A DNA stretch of 46,968 bases. It comes from Psychromonas sp. SP041. Lineage in GTDB: Bacteria; Pseudomonadota; Gammaproteobacteria; Enterobacterales; Psychromonadaceae. The notes beneath the pieces are model-generated. The model saw nothing but the letters and a program-made list of their open reading frames with translations, searched no databases and was not told where the DNA came from. This document shows, one piece after another, positions 15,801-26,651 of this stretch (position 1 is its first letter; each line of letters begins with the position of its first letter). The stretch spans positions 1 through 46,968 of the forward strand of contig NZ_CBRF02000039.1 in assembly GCF_000470315.2 (NCBI RefSeq), read 5' to 3'. The translations under genes were made by a program, and so were the position numbers.

Positions 15801-17759
15801 ATGTTCCAAGACAATCCATTATTAAATCAACTTAAACAAACAATGCAGGAAAAGATACCTAAACGTACTGGTATTGTTAAAGCGTCTGATCGTGGATTTG
15901 GATTTTTAGAAACCGACAAAGGTAAACGTTTCTTTATTGCGCCAAGTGATATGAAAAAAGTATTACACGGTGATCGTATTAATGCAGCTATCACAGAAAA
16001 TGGTGATAAATCGTCTGCTCAACCAGTACAATTAAAACAAACCGATACCACTGAGTTTGTTGCACTGTTATCTATTAGTGATAAACGTGTTTCTATTAAA
16101 GCCAATAACCCTTTATTAAATGCTTTCTTTAAAATTAAAGGTGCAATGCAATTAGCTAATAAAGGTTATAACAATGGTGACTGGGTTACCGTTAAATTAC
16201 TTACTCATGCTTTAGATGGAAATGGTTTCTTAGTTGAAGTGATTGAGAAAGTTGCAGAATATAACGACCCTTTTGCATATCGTTTAATTGCCGTTGCCAC
16301 TCATAAGCTACCAAATAAAGCCCCTGATTTTGACCATCCTTGGCAAGTGATTGATCCTGAACTTGATCGCCGAGACCTGACTAAACTCCCTTTCTTCACT
16401 ATTGATGGCGTTAACACGCAAGATATGGATGATGCGTTATACGTTGAAGAAAACGATCAAGGTTGGTCATTAACAGTGGCGATCTCAGATCCTTCTGCTT
16501 ACGTGCCAGAACAAAGTGAAATGGATAAAGAAGCACAAAAACGCTCTTTCACTCTCTATTTACCAAACTTTAATGTGCCTATGTTGCCACGTGATTTGAG
16601 CGATAGTTTATGTTCATTAAAAGAATGTGAAAAACGCGCCACTATCTGCTGTACGTTACAAATTGGTAAAGGCGGAGAGATTATTGGTGAACCAGAATTT
16701 TTTGCCGCATGTATAAAATCTCATTTCCGTCTTAATTATAATGATGTGTCAAATTACTTAGAAAATGATGAATTAGCAGATGGCCAATGGAAACCAAATA
16801 AGCAATTAAGTCAATTATTAAACGTGTTAGATCAAGCCACAGGAGCTCGTCATCAATGGCGTTGTGACAATACGATTGTGATGAAAAGCCAACCTGACTA
16901 CACTTTGAAGCTGAATAATAAAGGCGAAGTGTATGAGATTCTATGTGAGCCTCGCCGAACTGCGAACCGCTTAGTTGAAGAATCGATGATTGCTGCTAAT
17001 GTTTGTGCTGGTGACTTTCTAGCAAAAAATAAACAAGCCGGTGTATTCAATGTCCATTCAGGTATCGCAACGGATCGTCTAGGTAAAGCGTCTTCTTTAC
17101 TCGCTGAATATGGCATTATTATTGATGCTGCTTCATTAGCCACGCTTGAAGGTTATGTAAAAATGCGCCAAGAAGTCGCTGAACTACATAATGCTTATTT
17201 AGACCATCGTCTACGTCGTTTACTGTCTTACGCAGATACTTCAGCAACACCTGCACCGCACTTTACAATGGGTGTGAAACATTACGCAACATGGACATCG
17301 CCTATTCGTAAATACGGCGATTTAATTAACCATCGTTTAATTAAGTCTGTATTAACACAACAAGCTTCGACACCGGTTGACCCAGAGATTGGCGCTCACT
17401 TGAATGAAGCGCGTAAATCACAACGCATGGCTGAACGCGATGTCAATAACCTGCTTTATTGTGGTTATTTAAAAGACCAAGAAAATTCAGATTGGCGTTA
17501 TAAAGCTGAGATATTTGATATCGTTAAAGCAGGTTGTCGCGTTCGTGTTCAAGAAAACGGTGCGACTTTCTTTGTACCAAGCAGTTTGTTAGGTAAATCT
17601 TCTGACGCTAAAAAAATAGAATGTGTTCGAGAGCAAGGCGTGGTTAAAGTAGCCGAACAAATCGAATTGCAACTAGGTGATGTCATCGATGTAATGCTAA
17701 CGTCTGTTAAACCTGAGTCTCGTCAATTAATTGCTAAACTTGCTGATCCATTGGGTTAA
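15801..17759 (+). CDS. rnb: Exoribonuclease II (RNase II)
   Basis: The 652-residue enzyme degrades single-stranded RNA from the 3' end. It has two N-terminal cold-shock-like domains (about residues 1-180), a catalytic RNB domain (about 180-530) and a C-terminal S1 domain. The active-site cluster DGVNTQDMDDALY supplies the metal-binding aspartates, and TWTSPIRKYGDLINHR is also conserved. The N-terminus MFQDNPLLNQLKQ matches the Escherichia coli enzyme. The ATG at 15801, with GAAGG eight bases before it, is therefore chosen over the in-frame TTG at 15786. The length is close to the family norm of about 644, which separates it from the longer RNase R. Confidence 0.95.
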   Translation: MFQDNPLLNQLKQTMQEKIPKRTGIVKASDRGFGFLETDKGKRFFIAPSDMKKVLHGDRINAAITENGDKSSAQPVQLKQTDTTEFVALLSISDKRVSIKANNPLLNAFFKIKGAMQLANKGYNNGDWVTVKLLTHALDGNGFLVEVIEKVAEYNDPFAYRLIAVATHKLPNKAPDFDHPWQVIDPELDRRDLTKLPFFTIDGVNTQDMDDALYVEENDQGWSLTVAISDPSAYVPEQSEMDKEAQKRSFTLYLPNFNVPMLPRDLSDSLCSLKECEKRATICCTLQIGKGGEIIGEPEFFAACIKSHFRLNYNDVSNYLENDELADGQWKPNKQLSQLLNVLDQATGARHQWRCDNTIVMKSQPDYTLKLNNKGEVYEILCEPRRTANRLVEESMIAANVCAGDFLAKNKQAGVFNVHSGIATDRLGKASSLLAEYGIIIDAASLATLEGYVKMRQEVAELHNAYLDHRLRRLLSYADTSATPAPHFTMGVKHYATWTSPIRKYGDLINHRLIKSVLTQQASTPVDPEIGAHLNEARKSQRMAERDVNNLLYCGYLKDQENSDWRYKAEIFDIVKAGCRVRVQENGATFFVPSSLLGKSSDAKKIECVREQGVVKVAEQIELQLGDVIDVMLTSVKPESRQLIAKLADPLG

Positions 17760-17790
17760 ACAGCTTTTGCTCCTCTTAAAAAACACCTCT

Positions 17791-17832
17791 AATCAGTTGA
17801 TCTTTAAGATCGACTGATTATCCCCTTTTTTT
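17791..17832 (+). terminator. Terminator of rnb
   Basis: AATCAGTTGATCT pairs with AGATCGACTGATT (one G-T pair) over TTA, then ATCCCC and a run of seven T. The spacer before the T-run makes it slightly less canonical. Confidence 0.75.
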
Positions 17833-17911
17833 GTGAACGACAAAAAGCGACTTTGTTAAACTCTATGGTACAATAATCTCAATTTAACATTCCAATACTA
17901 GAGATTTTTTC

Positions 17912-20203
17912 TTGAAGCCAATAACTCCCCACAAAGACCGCAATTTATTTTCATATCCAAAATACAGAGGCGACTCTGTTAAAGCAGCTCCCTTTTTACC
18001 TATGTCACGTAAAGAGATGAAACAGCTTGGCTGGGATAGTTGCGACATTATTATAGTCACAGGTGATGCTTATGTGGATCACCCTAGTTTCGGAATGTCT
18101 GTCATTGGTCGAATGCTTGAAGTACAAGGTTTCAGAGTCGGTATTATCGCTCAACCTGATTGGCACTCAAAAGATGCATTTATGGAACTAGGTAAACCTA
18201 ATTTATACTTTGGTGTAACTGCCGGTAACATGGATTCAATGATCAACCGTTATACGGCGGAAAGAAGACTAAGACATGATGATGCTTACACGCCAAACGA
18301 TGAAGGCGGTAAACGCCCGGATCGCGCCGTTGCAGCTTATACGCAACGTTGTAAAGAAGCCTACAAAGGTATTCCCGTTATCATTGGTGGTATTGAAGCG
18401 AGTTTACGCCGCATAGCACATTATGACTATTGGTCTGACAAAGTACGTCAATCTGTTTTGTTTGATGCAAAAGCGGATCTATTAATTTACGGAAATGCAG
18501 AACGTCCGCTAATTGAAATTTCACACCGTATTGCACAAGGTGATGATATTAAAACCATTACCGATGTACGTGGTAGTGCTTTTTTAACCAATTCAGCATT
18601 GCCTGGATGGACAGGTATCGATTCACGTAGTGTCGATAAGCCAGGCAAAATAGATCCTATCTATAGCCCTTATCAAGATTTAAGTGAAAAATGTGATACT
18701 GCGAAAGATGAAAGCGATGCGGCTGATGAAGCATCAGACATCACTAAAACAGCGCAAGTTATCCAAATGACACCGCATAAAGGCACGCCACAAGAGGAGC
18801 GTGAAAAAAGATGGGAAGAAAAATCTAAAGCGTGGTCAACGACTTATATTAACTTACCAACGTTTGAGCAAGTGAAAGAAAATAAAATGCTGTATGCACA
18901 TGCATCGCGTATTTTTCACCAAGAAGTTAACCCAACCTCAGCAAAAGCATTAATGCAAAAGCATGGTAGTCGCGCTATATGGTTAAATCCACCTGCAACA
19001 CCTTTAGAAGAAAGTGAAATGGATGGTGTGTTTGGTTTACCTTATGCACGTGTTCCGCATCCAAGTTATGGCGATGCTAAAATTCCCGCTTACGATATGA
19101 TAAAAACATCTATTAATATTATGCGAGGTTGTTTTGGCGGTTGTACTTTCTGTAGTATTACAGAGCATGAAGGTCGTATAATACAAAGTCGTTCGCAGGA
19201 ATCAATCATCAATGAAATTGAAGACATAAAACTCAAAGTTCCAGGATTTACTGGCGTAATTTCAGACCTTGGTGGTCCAACGGCTAATATGTATAAGTTA
19301 CGTTGTAAGAGTGAAAAAGCCGAAGCAACGTGCCGTAAACCCTCTTGTGTATGGCCAACTATTTGTGGCCACCTTGATACTGACCATACGCCAACGATTG
19401 AGCTATATCGCGCGGCACGTAGGGTACCAGGCATTAAAAAAGTATTGATTGCATCAGGCGTTCGTTATGACTTGGCAATCCAAGATCCTGAATATGTCAA
19501 AGAACTCGCGACGCATCACGTGGGTGGATATTTGAAAATAGCACCAGAACATACCGAGGAAGGTCCATTAAATAAAATGATGAAACCGGGTATGGGTAGC
19601 TACGATAAGTTTAAAGAGCTATTTGATCATTACTCTAAATTAGCGGGTAAAAAACAATACCTGATCCCATACTTTATTTCAGCTCACCCTGGCACAACAG
19701 ATATGGATATGATCAATCTAGCAATGTGGCTAAAAGAAAATGATTTTAAGTTAGATCAAGTACAAAACTTTTATCCTTCACCTTTAGCGAATGCGACGAC
19801 TTTGTATCACACAGAAATTAACTCATTACGTAATGTAAAAAGAAACAGTGAAACAGTGTCCATTCCAAAAGGAACCGTTCAACGTCGATTACATAAAGCG
19901 ATACTGCGTTATCATGATCCAGATAATTGGCCAATTATTCGTGAAGCATTAACCAAAATGGGATTAGATAAAACCTTGATTGGTAGTAAAGCAACGTGTT
20001 TAGTACCTAAAGAAACACGTGCGGAAGTGATGAATAGAAATGCTAAAAAAGGAAAAGCACCTTTAAAAGGTAAAGTTGCTCCAAAAAATCAAGGTAAAGT
20101 GGTTAATAATAAACGTACGCCTAAAGCTAAGTTTGGTTCTAAACCAGCAACAAATGGTAAGCAAGGGTTAACTCGTTTTAGTACAAACCAGTTTCAAAAA
20201 TAA
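17912..20203 (+). CDS. ygiQ: YgiQ-family radical SAM protein
   Basis: The 763-residue protein follows E. coli YgiQ closely: [40 protein letters not shown], and the radical-SAM cluster motif CFGGCTFC with cysteines at about 407, 411 and 414. The N-terminal part looks like a B12-binding-type fold, as in other UPF0313 members. The C-terminal 80 residues are Lys-rich and of low complexity ([18 protein letters not shown]). The reaction is unknown. The start is TTG at 17912, chosen because the conserved region begins about ten residues later and no nearby in-frame ATG exists; its ribosome-binding site is weak (AGAG). A terminator follows at 20247. Confidence 0.93.
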   Translation: MKPITPHKDRNLFSYPKYRGDSVKAAPFLPMSRKEMKQLGWDSCDIIIVTGDAYVDHPSFGMSVIGRMLEVQGFRVGIIAQPDWHSKDAFMELGKPNLYFGVTAGNMDSMINRYTAERRLRHDDAYTPNDEGGKRPDRAVAAYTQRCKEAYKGIPVIIGGIEASLRRIAHYDYWSDKVRQSVLFDAKADLLIYGNAERPLIEISHRIAQGDDIKTITDVRGSAFLTNSALPGWTGIDSRSVDKPGKIDPIYSPYQDLSEKCDTAKDESDAADEASDITKTAQVIQMTPHKGTPQEEREKRWEEKSKAWSTTYINLPTFEQVKENKMLYAHASRIFHQEVNPTSAKALMQKHGSRAIWLNPPATPLEESEMDGVFGLPYARVPHPSYGDAKIPAYDMIKTSINIMRGCFGGCTFCSITEHEGRIIQSRSQESIINEIEDIKLKVPGFTGVISDLGGPTANMYKLRCKSEKAEATCRKPSCVWPTICGHLDTDHTPTIELYRAARRVPGIKKVLIASGVRYDLAIQDPEYVKELATHHVGGYLKIAPEHTEEGPLNKMMKPGMGSYDKFKELFDHYSKLAGKKQYLIPYFISAHPGTTDMDMINLAMWLKENDFKLDQVQNFYPSPLANATTLYHTEINSLRNVKRNSETVSIPKGTVQRRLHKAILRYHDPDNWPIIREALTKMGLDKTLIGSKATCLVPKETRAEVMNRNAKKGKAPLKGKVAPKNQGKVVNNKRTPKAKFGSKPATNGKQGLTRFSTNQFQK

Positions 20204-20246
20204 TTAATTATAATAAATGACAAAGTAGAGTCATCAATTTATATGC

Positions 20247-20286
20247 AAAAAAGGCGTTAACTTTTAACCAAGTTAACGCCTTTTTT
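20247..20286. terminator. Terminator of ygiQ, symmetric
   Basis: AAAAAAGGCGTTAACTT and AAGTTAACGCCTTTTTT form a long stem with A- and T-runs on both sides, so it could stop transcription from either direction. The hypothetical gene at 20478 ends on the other side. Confidence 0.92.
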
Positions 20287-20477
20287 ATAGTAAAAATTTA
20301 TCTGGTTTTTCATTATACCTAATGGCTAATCAAACAAGCAGCAAGCAATCAGCGTTAACACTTTTTCAGAAGATTCAATTTCCCTAGAGATCAAACTTAC
20401 TGCCGCTTAGTTCATCTCATCAACATAATGGGTTTACGTAAATAGTTTACATAGCAGATCTACAAAATTGATTGATA

Positions 20478-21146
20478 TTAAGCATCTAATTGAAGTCCGC
20501 CTGTTTGCTTTAATTTACATATTTGATTTAAAAATGAATTAATACGGTAAGGCTGAAAATGCGTTGGTATTTTATTTTCTAATGCGGGAATCGGTGCCCT
20601 ATCTTCACGTAAGTGAGTTAATATTAATGATAGTAAGGCAGAAAGATAACTTTTAAAGGCTTCACTTTTATACAACTGATCCCAGTTAATAATGTATTCC
20701 TTACTGTAACCTTCAATCAATTGTTCTAATTTTTGAGTATAACGCTGAATTTCTGCATCTCCCATGCAATACTCTTTCACTAATTGTAAAAATAAATCTA
20801 AACACTCTCCACGTGGCACAAGCGTAAAAAACTCTTTTTGCATGACCTCTGCTTCATTACCTTTCTCTACATTAATGATACGAAATAAAATTTCGAACAT
20901 GTGCACAATGGTCCTATCTAAAATACGCTGCTTAGGAACATGTTGGTTTTGCATATCTTCAGCAACAATTTTAAACAGTGTTAAGAAATCAACATTATCG
21001 ACTACTTGTCGAGAAAGTTTATCAGCAATGGAGACAGGGATTCGATTAGCTAATAGCGTATTGAATGTTGAAGTTGTTAATATCGATTTTAACGCTTTAC
21101 GTGCTTTGTCTGTTCCTTCAAAAGGGACATTATTATTGGCAGACAT
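20478..21146 (-). CDS. Hypothetical protein, 222 residues, helical
   Basis: I do not recognise this protein. It has no signal peptide, membrane helix, cysteine cluster or nucleotide-binding motif, and is rich in charged helix-forming residues (for example AEIQRYTQKLEQLIEGYSKE). It is probably a soluble all-helical protein. The ATG at 21146 has AAGGA five bases upstream, so translation is well supported. It stands between ygiQ (convergent) and recR (same strand, 250 bases upstream). Codon use looks like that of its neighbours. It may be restricted to close relatives. Confidence 0.8.
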   Translation of the reverse strand: MSANNNVPFEGTDKARKALKSILTTSTFNTLLANRIPVSIADKLSRQVVDNVDFLTLFKIVAEDMQNQHVPKQRILDRTIVHMFEILFRIINVEKGNEAEVMQKEFFTLVPRGECLDLFLQLVKEYCMGDAEIQRYTQKLEQLIEGYSKEYIINWDQLYKSEAFKSYLSALLSLILTHLREDRAPIPALENKIPTHFQPYRINSFLNQICKLKQTGGLQLDA

Positions 21147-21396
21147 TTTATTCCTTTAAGTAAATACAAATCCATGTGGTTTCTATTGTCAATGATCATC
21201 TCGAGGGTGATTAAATTGACCATTGCAGTTCATCATTTTAATTAATAATAAACATGACAATATTTTTCTACGTTTTCATTTGAGGGTTAAGTGATTAGCC
21301 TAAATGTAACGGTTCTGCTATTTCCCCTGCCCGATAATCTAAACTAATCGAATAAAATAGAAAGCATGCTGATGATATAAATAAGTTGATCAGAAA

Positions 21397-21996
21397 TTAT
21401 AACATTGAGCGCCCAGAGAACGAATGCGACAACGTTGTGCTATCAACAAACTCTAACTCTCCACCCACTGGTACACCATGGGCAATACGGCTTACTTGGA
21501 TTTTGAATTTTCTGGCCATTTCAGCAATGTAATAAGCGGTTGCTTCACCTTCAACCGTTGGGTTTGTGGCTAAGATAACTTCGTTGATATTGCCTTTTTG
21601 CATCTGCTTTTCTAATAGGTTTAAACCAAGCTGCTCAGGACCAATACCATCAAGAGGTGACAAGTGCCCCATTAACACAAAGTAAGTACCAGAAAACAAT
21701 GCTGTTTGCTCTATGGCCACCACATCCACGGGCATTTCAACAATACAAATAGTCCCGTTATCATTACGCTTTTGATTATTACAAATAGGGCATAAATCTT
21801 CTTCAGTGAACGTACGGCACTGCTGGCAATGGCCTATTTCAGTAACCGCTCGTGCTAACACGTCACTTAGCTTAAGTGCGCCATTACGGTTTTTATCTAA
21901 CAAATGATACACCATTCGTTGTGCAGACTTTGGCCCGACACTTGGTAAACACTGCAATGCTTGTGTTAGCTCTTCGATTAATGGTCTATTTGACAT
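21397..21996 (-). CDS. recR: Recombination mediator RecR
   Basis: The 199-residue protein works with RecO (and RecF) to load RecA on SSB-coated single-stranded DNA. It has the N-terminal helix-hairpin-helix ([13 protein letters not shown]), a zinc finger with cysteines at 57, 60, 69 and 72, a TOPRIM domain (from about [14 protein letters not shown]), and a C-terminal [16 protein letters not shown]. The length is the family norm. In many gammaproteobacteria recR follows dnaX and ybaB; here neither is present and a DUF2164 gene lies upstream instead. Confidence 0.96.
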   Translation of the reverse strand: MSNRPLIEELTQALQCLPSVGPKSAQRMVYHLLDKNRNGALKLSDVLARAVTEIGHCQQCRTFTEEDLCPICNNQKRNDNGTICIVEMPVDVVAIEQTALFSGTYFVLMGHLSPLDGIGPEQLGLNLLEKQMQKGNINEVILATNPTVEGEATAYYIAEMARKFKIQVSRIAHGVPVGGELEFVDSTTLSHSFSGRSML

Positions 21997-22120
21997 GGTT
22001 TAACTTCTTCTATTTTAAAATCTGTTTTTAAATGACGCTATTAACGACTGCTGAATAACATTATCAATATAAGCAGTGGCGAATAAAATGTTTAACTTAA
22101 TCATTAAGTCAGCTCAGTGC

Positions 22121-22372
22121 TTAACCAAACTCGGTTATTTTTTCTAACTCATAAAAGGATTCAGTAATGGTGTCGAGTTTATCATCTAATATTGCTCTCG
22201 CATCATTAAGACCTTGGTTATAATAATAACTACCGACTTTTTCACTAAAAAAATCGAGTAGAAACTCAGCATCAAATTGACCAAGCTCTTGATCTAACTC
22301 TTTTTCAAAATACTTTTGTATCTCGTCAACGATCGCGGTCTTTTGAGATGTTGAAAACTTGATTTCAGGCAT
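22121..22372 (-). CDS. DUF2164-family protein
   Basis: This 83-residue acidic protein matches the DUF2164 pattern: an N-terminal IKFSTSQKTAIVDEIQKYF, then FDAEFLLDFFSEKVGSYYYNQGLNDA, in which the YNQG-x-x-DA signature is diagnostic. The function of the family is unknown. AAGGA lies six bases before the ATG. It is followed by recR after 124 bases and preceded by mrp on the same strand, so a loose transcription unit mrp-DUF2164-recR is possible. Confidence 0.88.
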   Translation of the reverse strand: MPEIKFSTSQKTAIVDEIQKYFEKELDQELGQFDAEFLLDFFSEKVGSYYYNQGLNDARAILDDKLDTITESFYELEKITEFG

Positions 22373-22493
22373 TGTGAATCCTTACAAAAAAATGCGATAT
22401 GAATACGTTCAAAAACCAATCCAATAAATATCGCTATTAGACGGGTTTTTCTTGTTAAATGAAAGCGTTGTGCTTTAGCTAACATTCATACCG

Positions 22494-23579
22494 TTATTTC
22501 AGCTCTGTTATTTTGATTTGTTCAATGGTTGGCTCTAAGTTTTTATAAAGATTAATCGCGACCTGTTCAGCTAATACTAAGTACGGTTCTACTAATGCAG
22601 GAAGTTCATTTTTAGCAACCGTAGGGCAACCTTCATCAGTATTTTGACGATATTGTATATGTAATGGTAATTCACCTAAAAACGGTAAGTTAAACTGTTC
22701 AGCTAATTTTCTACCGCCACCCGTTCCAAAAATAGCTTCTTGATGCCCACACTTAACACATGAATAGACACTCATATTTTCAATTAAACCAGTGACATGC
22801 ACATCGACCTTATTAAACATAATCACGCCCTTTTGAGCATCAATTAACGCAACGTCCTGTGGGGTTGTAACAATCACAGCACTGGTCACAGCGACATTTT
22901 GCGACATCGTTAGTTGGATATCACCTGTACCTGGCGGCATATCAACAATTAAGTAATCTAATTCAGGCCAATCAGTTTCATTGAGTACTTGTTGCAGTGC
23001 TTTACTTGCCATTGGGCCACGCCACACCATGGCATCTTTATCATCAATTAAAAAGCCAATACTATTACCAACAATACCGTGTGCGGCAATGGGTTGTAAT
23101 AACTTACCGTCAGCAGACGTTGATTTAGTGTTTTTATGACCGAGCATAGTCGGTAAAGAAGGCCCGTAGATATCGGCATCTAATACACCAACCTTGGCAC
23201 CATTTTTAGCTAATGCAATCGCTAAATTAACACTTACGGTAGACTTACCGACTCCACCTTTGCCTGATGAAACCGCAATAATGTTTTTAATATTAGGGTT
23301 CGTTTTAGTCCCTTTTTTATGTTCAAAAGTAGGCACTTTATAAGTCACGTTCCACGTGGGTGCTTGCTTGAAAATAGATGTTAACTGCTCTGTAGATTGT
23401 GCTTGTAATTCAGCTAACCAATTAGGTGCATAGAATGGCAAACAAATTGATATTTCAGCTGACTCTTCCTTGATGGTTAATAAGCGCTGCTTTGTAAATT
23501 TTTTGAGTAATTCTGATTCAATTATTTTCTCAAAACATTGTAAAACTTGTTGTTCGATAGTTTTCTTTTTAAACAGCAT
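22494..23579 (-). CDS. apbC: Iron-sulfur cluster carrier protein Mrp/ApbC
   Basis: The 361-residue P-loop ATPase carries and delivers iron-sulfur clusters. A short N-terminal MIP18-like domain (about 1-80) is followed by the deviant Walker A SSGKGGVGKST (about 104-114), LDADIYGPSLP, the DMPPGTGDIQLT motif, and a C-terminal CxxC (SCVKCGH) that binds the bridging cluster at the dimer interface. Two ATG codons compete; 23579 is chosen because AAGGA lies six bases upstream, while at 23585 it touches the start. It is divergent from metG, as in E. coli. Confidence 0.94.
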   Translation of the reverse strand: MLFKKKTIEQQVLQCFEKIIESELLKKFTKQRLLTIKEESAEISICLPFYAPNWLAELQAQSTEQLTSIFKQAPTWNVTYKVPTFEHKKGTKTNPNIKNIIAVSSGKGGVGKSTVSVNLAIALAKNGAKVGVLDADIYGPSLPTMLGHKNTKSTSADGKLLQPIAAHGIVGNSIGFLIDDKDAMVWRGPMASKALQQVLNETDWPELDYLIVDMPPGTGDIQLTMSQNVAVTSAVIVTTPQDVALIDAQKGVIMFNKVDVHVTGLIENMSVYSCVKCGHQEAIFGTGGGRKLAEQFNLPFLGELPLHIQYRQNTDEGCPTVAKNELPALVEPYLVLAEQVAINLYKNLEPTIEQIKITELK

Positions 23580-23805
23580 AGTCATTCCTTAAACCTAAAT
23601 TGATGAATGAGTTTATCAAAATGATTAGATAATTCATCCTTATTAAAACGAAGTCTATTAAATATCTACGCTATCGTTGCTAAACATTGCTTTATTTATG
23701 CTTTTCAACGTTAGCTAATATAGATAAGAGTGGGATTTACCCTATTTTTTGGGTAGTATTACAAGCTGTAAAAAATCCGCTTAGACTTAAGGAATATCAA
23801 ATAAA

Positions 23806-25866
23806 ATGGCTAATCAAGATCGTAATATCCTTGTTACCTGCGCCCTTCCCTATGCAAATGGTCCAATCCATTTAGGGCACATGCTTGAGCATGTACAAGC
23901 GGACATCTGGGTTCGTTTCCAACGCTTACGCGGTAATAACATTCACTTTGTATGTGCCGATGACGCTCATGGCACTGCGATCATGCTTAAAGCTCAAGAA
24001 ATGGGTATCACACCTGAGCAATTAATTGCACAAGTTCAAGCAGATCACGAAAAAGATTTTGAGGGTTTTAATATCAGTTTTGATAACTACCACTCAACGC
24101 ATTCTGAAGAAAACAAAGCATTATCATCACAAGTTTATTTAGCATTACGTGATAACGGCTACATCACTAAAAAAGTGGTTTCGCAATTATACGATCCAGA
24201 AAAAGAAATGTTTTTACCGGATCGTTTTGTAAAAGGTGGCTGCCCTAAATGTAAGGCTGAAGACCAATACGGCGATAACTGTGATGTGTGTGGTGCAACT
24301 TACAGCCCTGCTGAAATGATTAATCCTAAATCAGTTGTTTCAAATGCAACACCGGTGATGAAAGACACTGAAAACTTATTCTTCGATGCACCACAGTTCC
24401 AAGATATGTTAGTTGAATGGACTAAATCAGGTGCGCTTCAAACGGAAGTGGCTAATAAACTAAGTGAATGGTTTGAAAGCGGCTTGAAAGCATGGGATAT
24501 CACACGTGATGCGCCTTACTTTGGTTTTGAAATCCCAGATGCACCGGGTAAATTCTTTTATGTTTGGCTAGATGCGCCGATTGGTTACATGGGTAGCTTT
24601 AAAAATCTATGTGATCGTACTGACGACCTTAACTTTGATGATTACTGGGCAAAAGACAGTACTGCAGAACTTTACCATTTTATTGGTAAAGATATCATCA
24701 ATTTCCATGGTTTGTTCTGGCCTGCAATGTTAGAAGGCGCGGGTTTCCGTAAGCCTACTGGCGTTAACGTACATGGTTATGTCAGTGTTAATGGTGAGAA
24801 GATGTCTAAATCAAAAGGCACGTTCATCAAAGCGAGTACTTACCTAGAAAACTTAGATCCTGAATGCTTACGTTATTACTATGCAGCTAAATTAACATCA
24901 CGCGTTGATGATTTGGATTTTAATCTTGATGATTTCACACAACGTGTAAATTCAGATGTAGTAAATAAATTAGTTAACTTAGCATCACGTACTGCTGGTT
25001 TTATTGCTAAAAAATACGACGGTAAATTATCTTCAGAAGTTTCTGAACCTGAGCTATACCAACAGTTTGTTGATGCAGGTGATTCGATTGCAGAACAATT
25101 TGAAAAACGTGAATTTTCACGCGCTATTCGTGAAATTATGGCATTAGCTGATATTGCTAACAAATACATTGATGATAAAGCACCGTGGGCATTAGCAAAA
25201 GTTGAAGGTAAAGAAATTGAAGTACAAGATATCTGCTCAATGGGTATTAACTTGTTCCGTGTACTAATGACTTACTTAAAACCAATCATGCCAAAACTAA
25301 CTGAACGTAGTGAAGCATTTTTAAATGAAACATTAACGTGGGATAGTATTAAGGCGCCATTAGCTGGACACCAAATCAACAAATTCAAAGCGTTATTCCA
25401 ACGTATTGACCCGAAACATGTTGAAGCAATGGTTGAATCGTCAAAAGCAAGTGCAGCCGCTGATGCAGCAGCAAAAGAGAAAGTCGCTGAAGCAACACAA
25501 GCTGAAAGCCAAAGTGAATTAGACAAAGAGCCTATTGCAGCTGAAATTGATTTTGATACCTTTGCAAAAACTGATTTACGCGTTGCTTTAATTGTAAAAG
25601 CTGAGCATGTGCCTAAAGCGAATAAGCTATTAAAACTAACCTTAGACATAGGTGGTGAAACACGTACTGTCTTTGCTGGTATTAAGTCTGCTTACAACCC
25701 TGAAGACTTAGAGGGTAAACTAACAGTGATGGTGGCAAACCTTGCAGCTCGTCAAATGAAGTTTGGTTTATCTGAAGGCATGGTATTGGCCGCAGGCCCT
25801 GGCGGGGAAGATATTCATATCTTAAATCCAGACTCTGGTGCTAAACCTGGTCAACGTATTATGTAA
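23806..25866 (+). CDS. metG: Methionyl-tRNA synthetase
   Basis: The 686-residue class I synthetase charges tRNA-Met. The HIGH-type motif is HLGH at residues 22-25, the KMSKS motif is at 332-336, and the zinc-binding knuckle region [18 protein letters not shown] lies at about 146-163. The anticodon-binding helical domain follows, then an Ala/Glu-rich linker (about 545-580) and a C-terminal tRNA-binding EMAP-like domain ([20 protein letters not shown]) that also dimerises the protein. Length and domain order match the E. coli enzyme. The AAGGA upstream is 12 bases from the ATG, rather far. A terminator follows at 25892. Confidence 0.97.
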   Translation: MANQDRNILVTCALPYANGPIHLGHMLEHVQADIWVRFQRLRGNNIHFVCADDAHGTAIMLKAQEMGITPEQLIAQVQADHEKDFEGFNISFDNYHSTHSEENKALSSQVYLALRDNGYITKKVVSQLYDPEKEMFLPDRFVKGGCPKCKAEDQYGDNCDVCGATYSPAEMINPKSVVSNATPVMKDTENLFFDAPQFQDMLVEWTKSGALQTEVANKLSEWFESGLKAWDITRDAPYFGFEIPDAPGKFFYVWLDAPIGYMGSFKNLCDRTDDLNFDDYWAKDSTAELYHFIGKDIINFHGLFWPAMLEGAGFRKPTGVNVHGYVSVNGEKMSKSKGTFIKASTYLENLDPECLRYYYAAKLTSRVDDLDFNLDDFTQRVNSDVVNKLVNLASRTAGFIAKKYDGKLSSEVSEPELYQQFVDAGDSIAEQFEKREFSRAIREIMALADIANKYIDDKAPWALAKVEGKEIEVQDICSMGINLFRVLMTYLKPIMPKLTERSEAFLNETLTWDSIKAPLAGHQINKFKALFQRIDPKHVEAMVESSKASAAADAAAKEKVAEATQAESQSELDKEPIAAEIDFDTFAKTDLRVALIVKAEHVPKANKLLKLTLDIGGETRTVFAGIKSAYNPEDLEGKLTVMVANLAARQMKFGLSEGMVLAAGPGGEDIHILNPDSGAKPGQRIM

Positions 25867-25891
25867 TAATCGTTATGATTAATTAAATACT

Positions 25892-25926
25892 AAAAAGCCT
25901 TAAGCTTAACCACTTAGGGCTTTTTT
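25892..25926 (+). terminator. Terminator of metG
   Basis: AAAAAGCCTTAAG pairs with CTTAGGGCTTTTT (one G-T pair) around a short loop, with a T-run following. Confidence 0.85.
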
Positions 25927-25941
25927 ATTGCTAATTATTTT

Positions 25942-25986
25942 ATACCAACTCCGATAAATAGATCACATACTTAACGTAATTGGTAT
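25942..25986. repeat. Short family A inverted-repeat element, 45 bp
   Basis: ATACCAA at the left and TTGGTAT at the right bound 45 bases between the metG terminator and the DUF3565 gene. The interior (GATCACATACTTAACGTAAT) differs from the 33-base copies at 853 and 2966. Confidence 0.5.
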
Positions 25987-26041
25987 TAGTCATGATTATT
26001 CATCATTATGTTTATCCTAAATAAGAGAAAATGAAATAATA

Positions 26042-26248
26042 ATGAAACAGCAGATCATTGGTTATCACCAAGATGACGAACATCATTGGGTTGCTCAATT
26101 ACATTGTGGGCATTTTCAGCATGTCAGGCATAACCCACCTTGGAGCGTTCGTTTATGGGTAACGACTGAAACCGGTCGAAAAAAGATGATTGGACATCAA
26201 TTAAACTGTGTTAAATGTGATACTGGCGAGGCGAAAGATAAACAATAA
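26042..26248 (+). CDS. DUF3565-family protein
   Basis: This 68-residue protein shows the DUF3565 pattern: IIGYHQDDEHHWVAQLHCGH, HVRHNPPW, RLWV, and a C-terminal LNCVKCD. The conserved histidines and the CVKC pair suggest metal binding, but the function is unknown. The ribosome-binding site is weak. It stands alone between metG and a MITE. Confidence 0.85.
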   Translation: MKQQIIGYHQDDEHHWVAQLHCGHFQHVRHNPPWSVRLWVTTETGRKKMIGHQLNCVKCDTGEAKDKQ

Positions 26249-26317
26249 CAAAACAGTCAGTTAAATGTTCTGAATCCAAGTCTCCCTATATACCTCATTT
26301 CTTTCTATTAATTACTT

Positions 26318-26478
26318 ATACCAAAAGAATTAATAAGGTGATCATTCTTGCTGGTTAAAATCACCCCTAACTGCGTTGTGAGTTTTGAAGTGAGAACAAC
26401 TATCTCCTACAACTCACGCCTTATTAGTGTTAATTTTTCCTGCGCAATCTCTGATCACTTATTTAATTCCATTGGTAT
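26318..26478 (+). mobile_element. MITE, family A, complete 161-bp copy
   Basis: The ends are long imperfect inverted repeats. The left reads ATACCAAAAGAATTAATAAG then GTGATCA, and the right, in complement, ATACCAATGGAATTAAATAA then GTGATCA. The first about 127 bases recur inverted at 1-127. The interior shares blocks with 26652-26813 in inverted orientation (CGTTGT, GAACA, ACGCCTT, TTTTTC-GCGC). A minus- or plus-strand protein is not credible here. Confidence 0.82.
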
Positions 26479-26651
26479 TATTTCTTTATGTGTCTTTACT
26501 AACGAACAATTAATACAGATATTGAATCTGAACATAGCAGTTAATATGATGACTGAAATTGTTTTCATAAACTTAATATAACGAGACAAGCATTAGGATT
26601 AGTTGTTAAACCAGTCATACTTAATATGACTGGCTTTGAATGGTTAAACTT

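Noticed and set aside
26348..26581. 77-codon plus-strand frame
   Set aside because: Most of it is MITE sequence; no ribosome-binding site and no native protein likeness.
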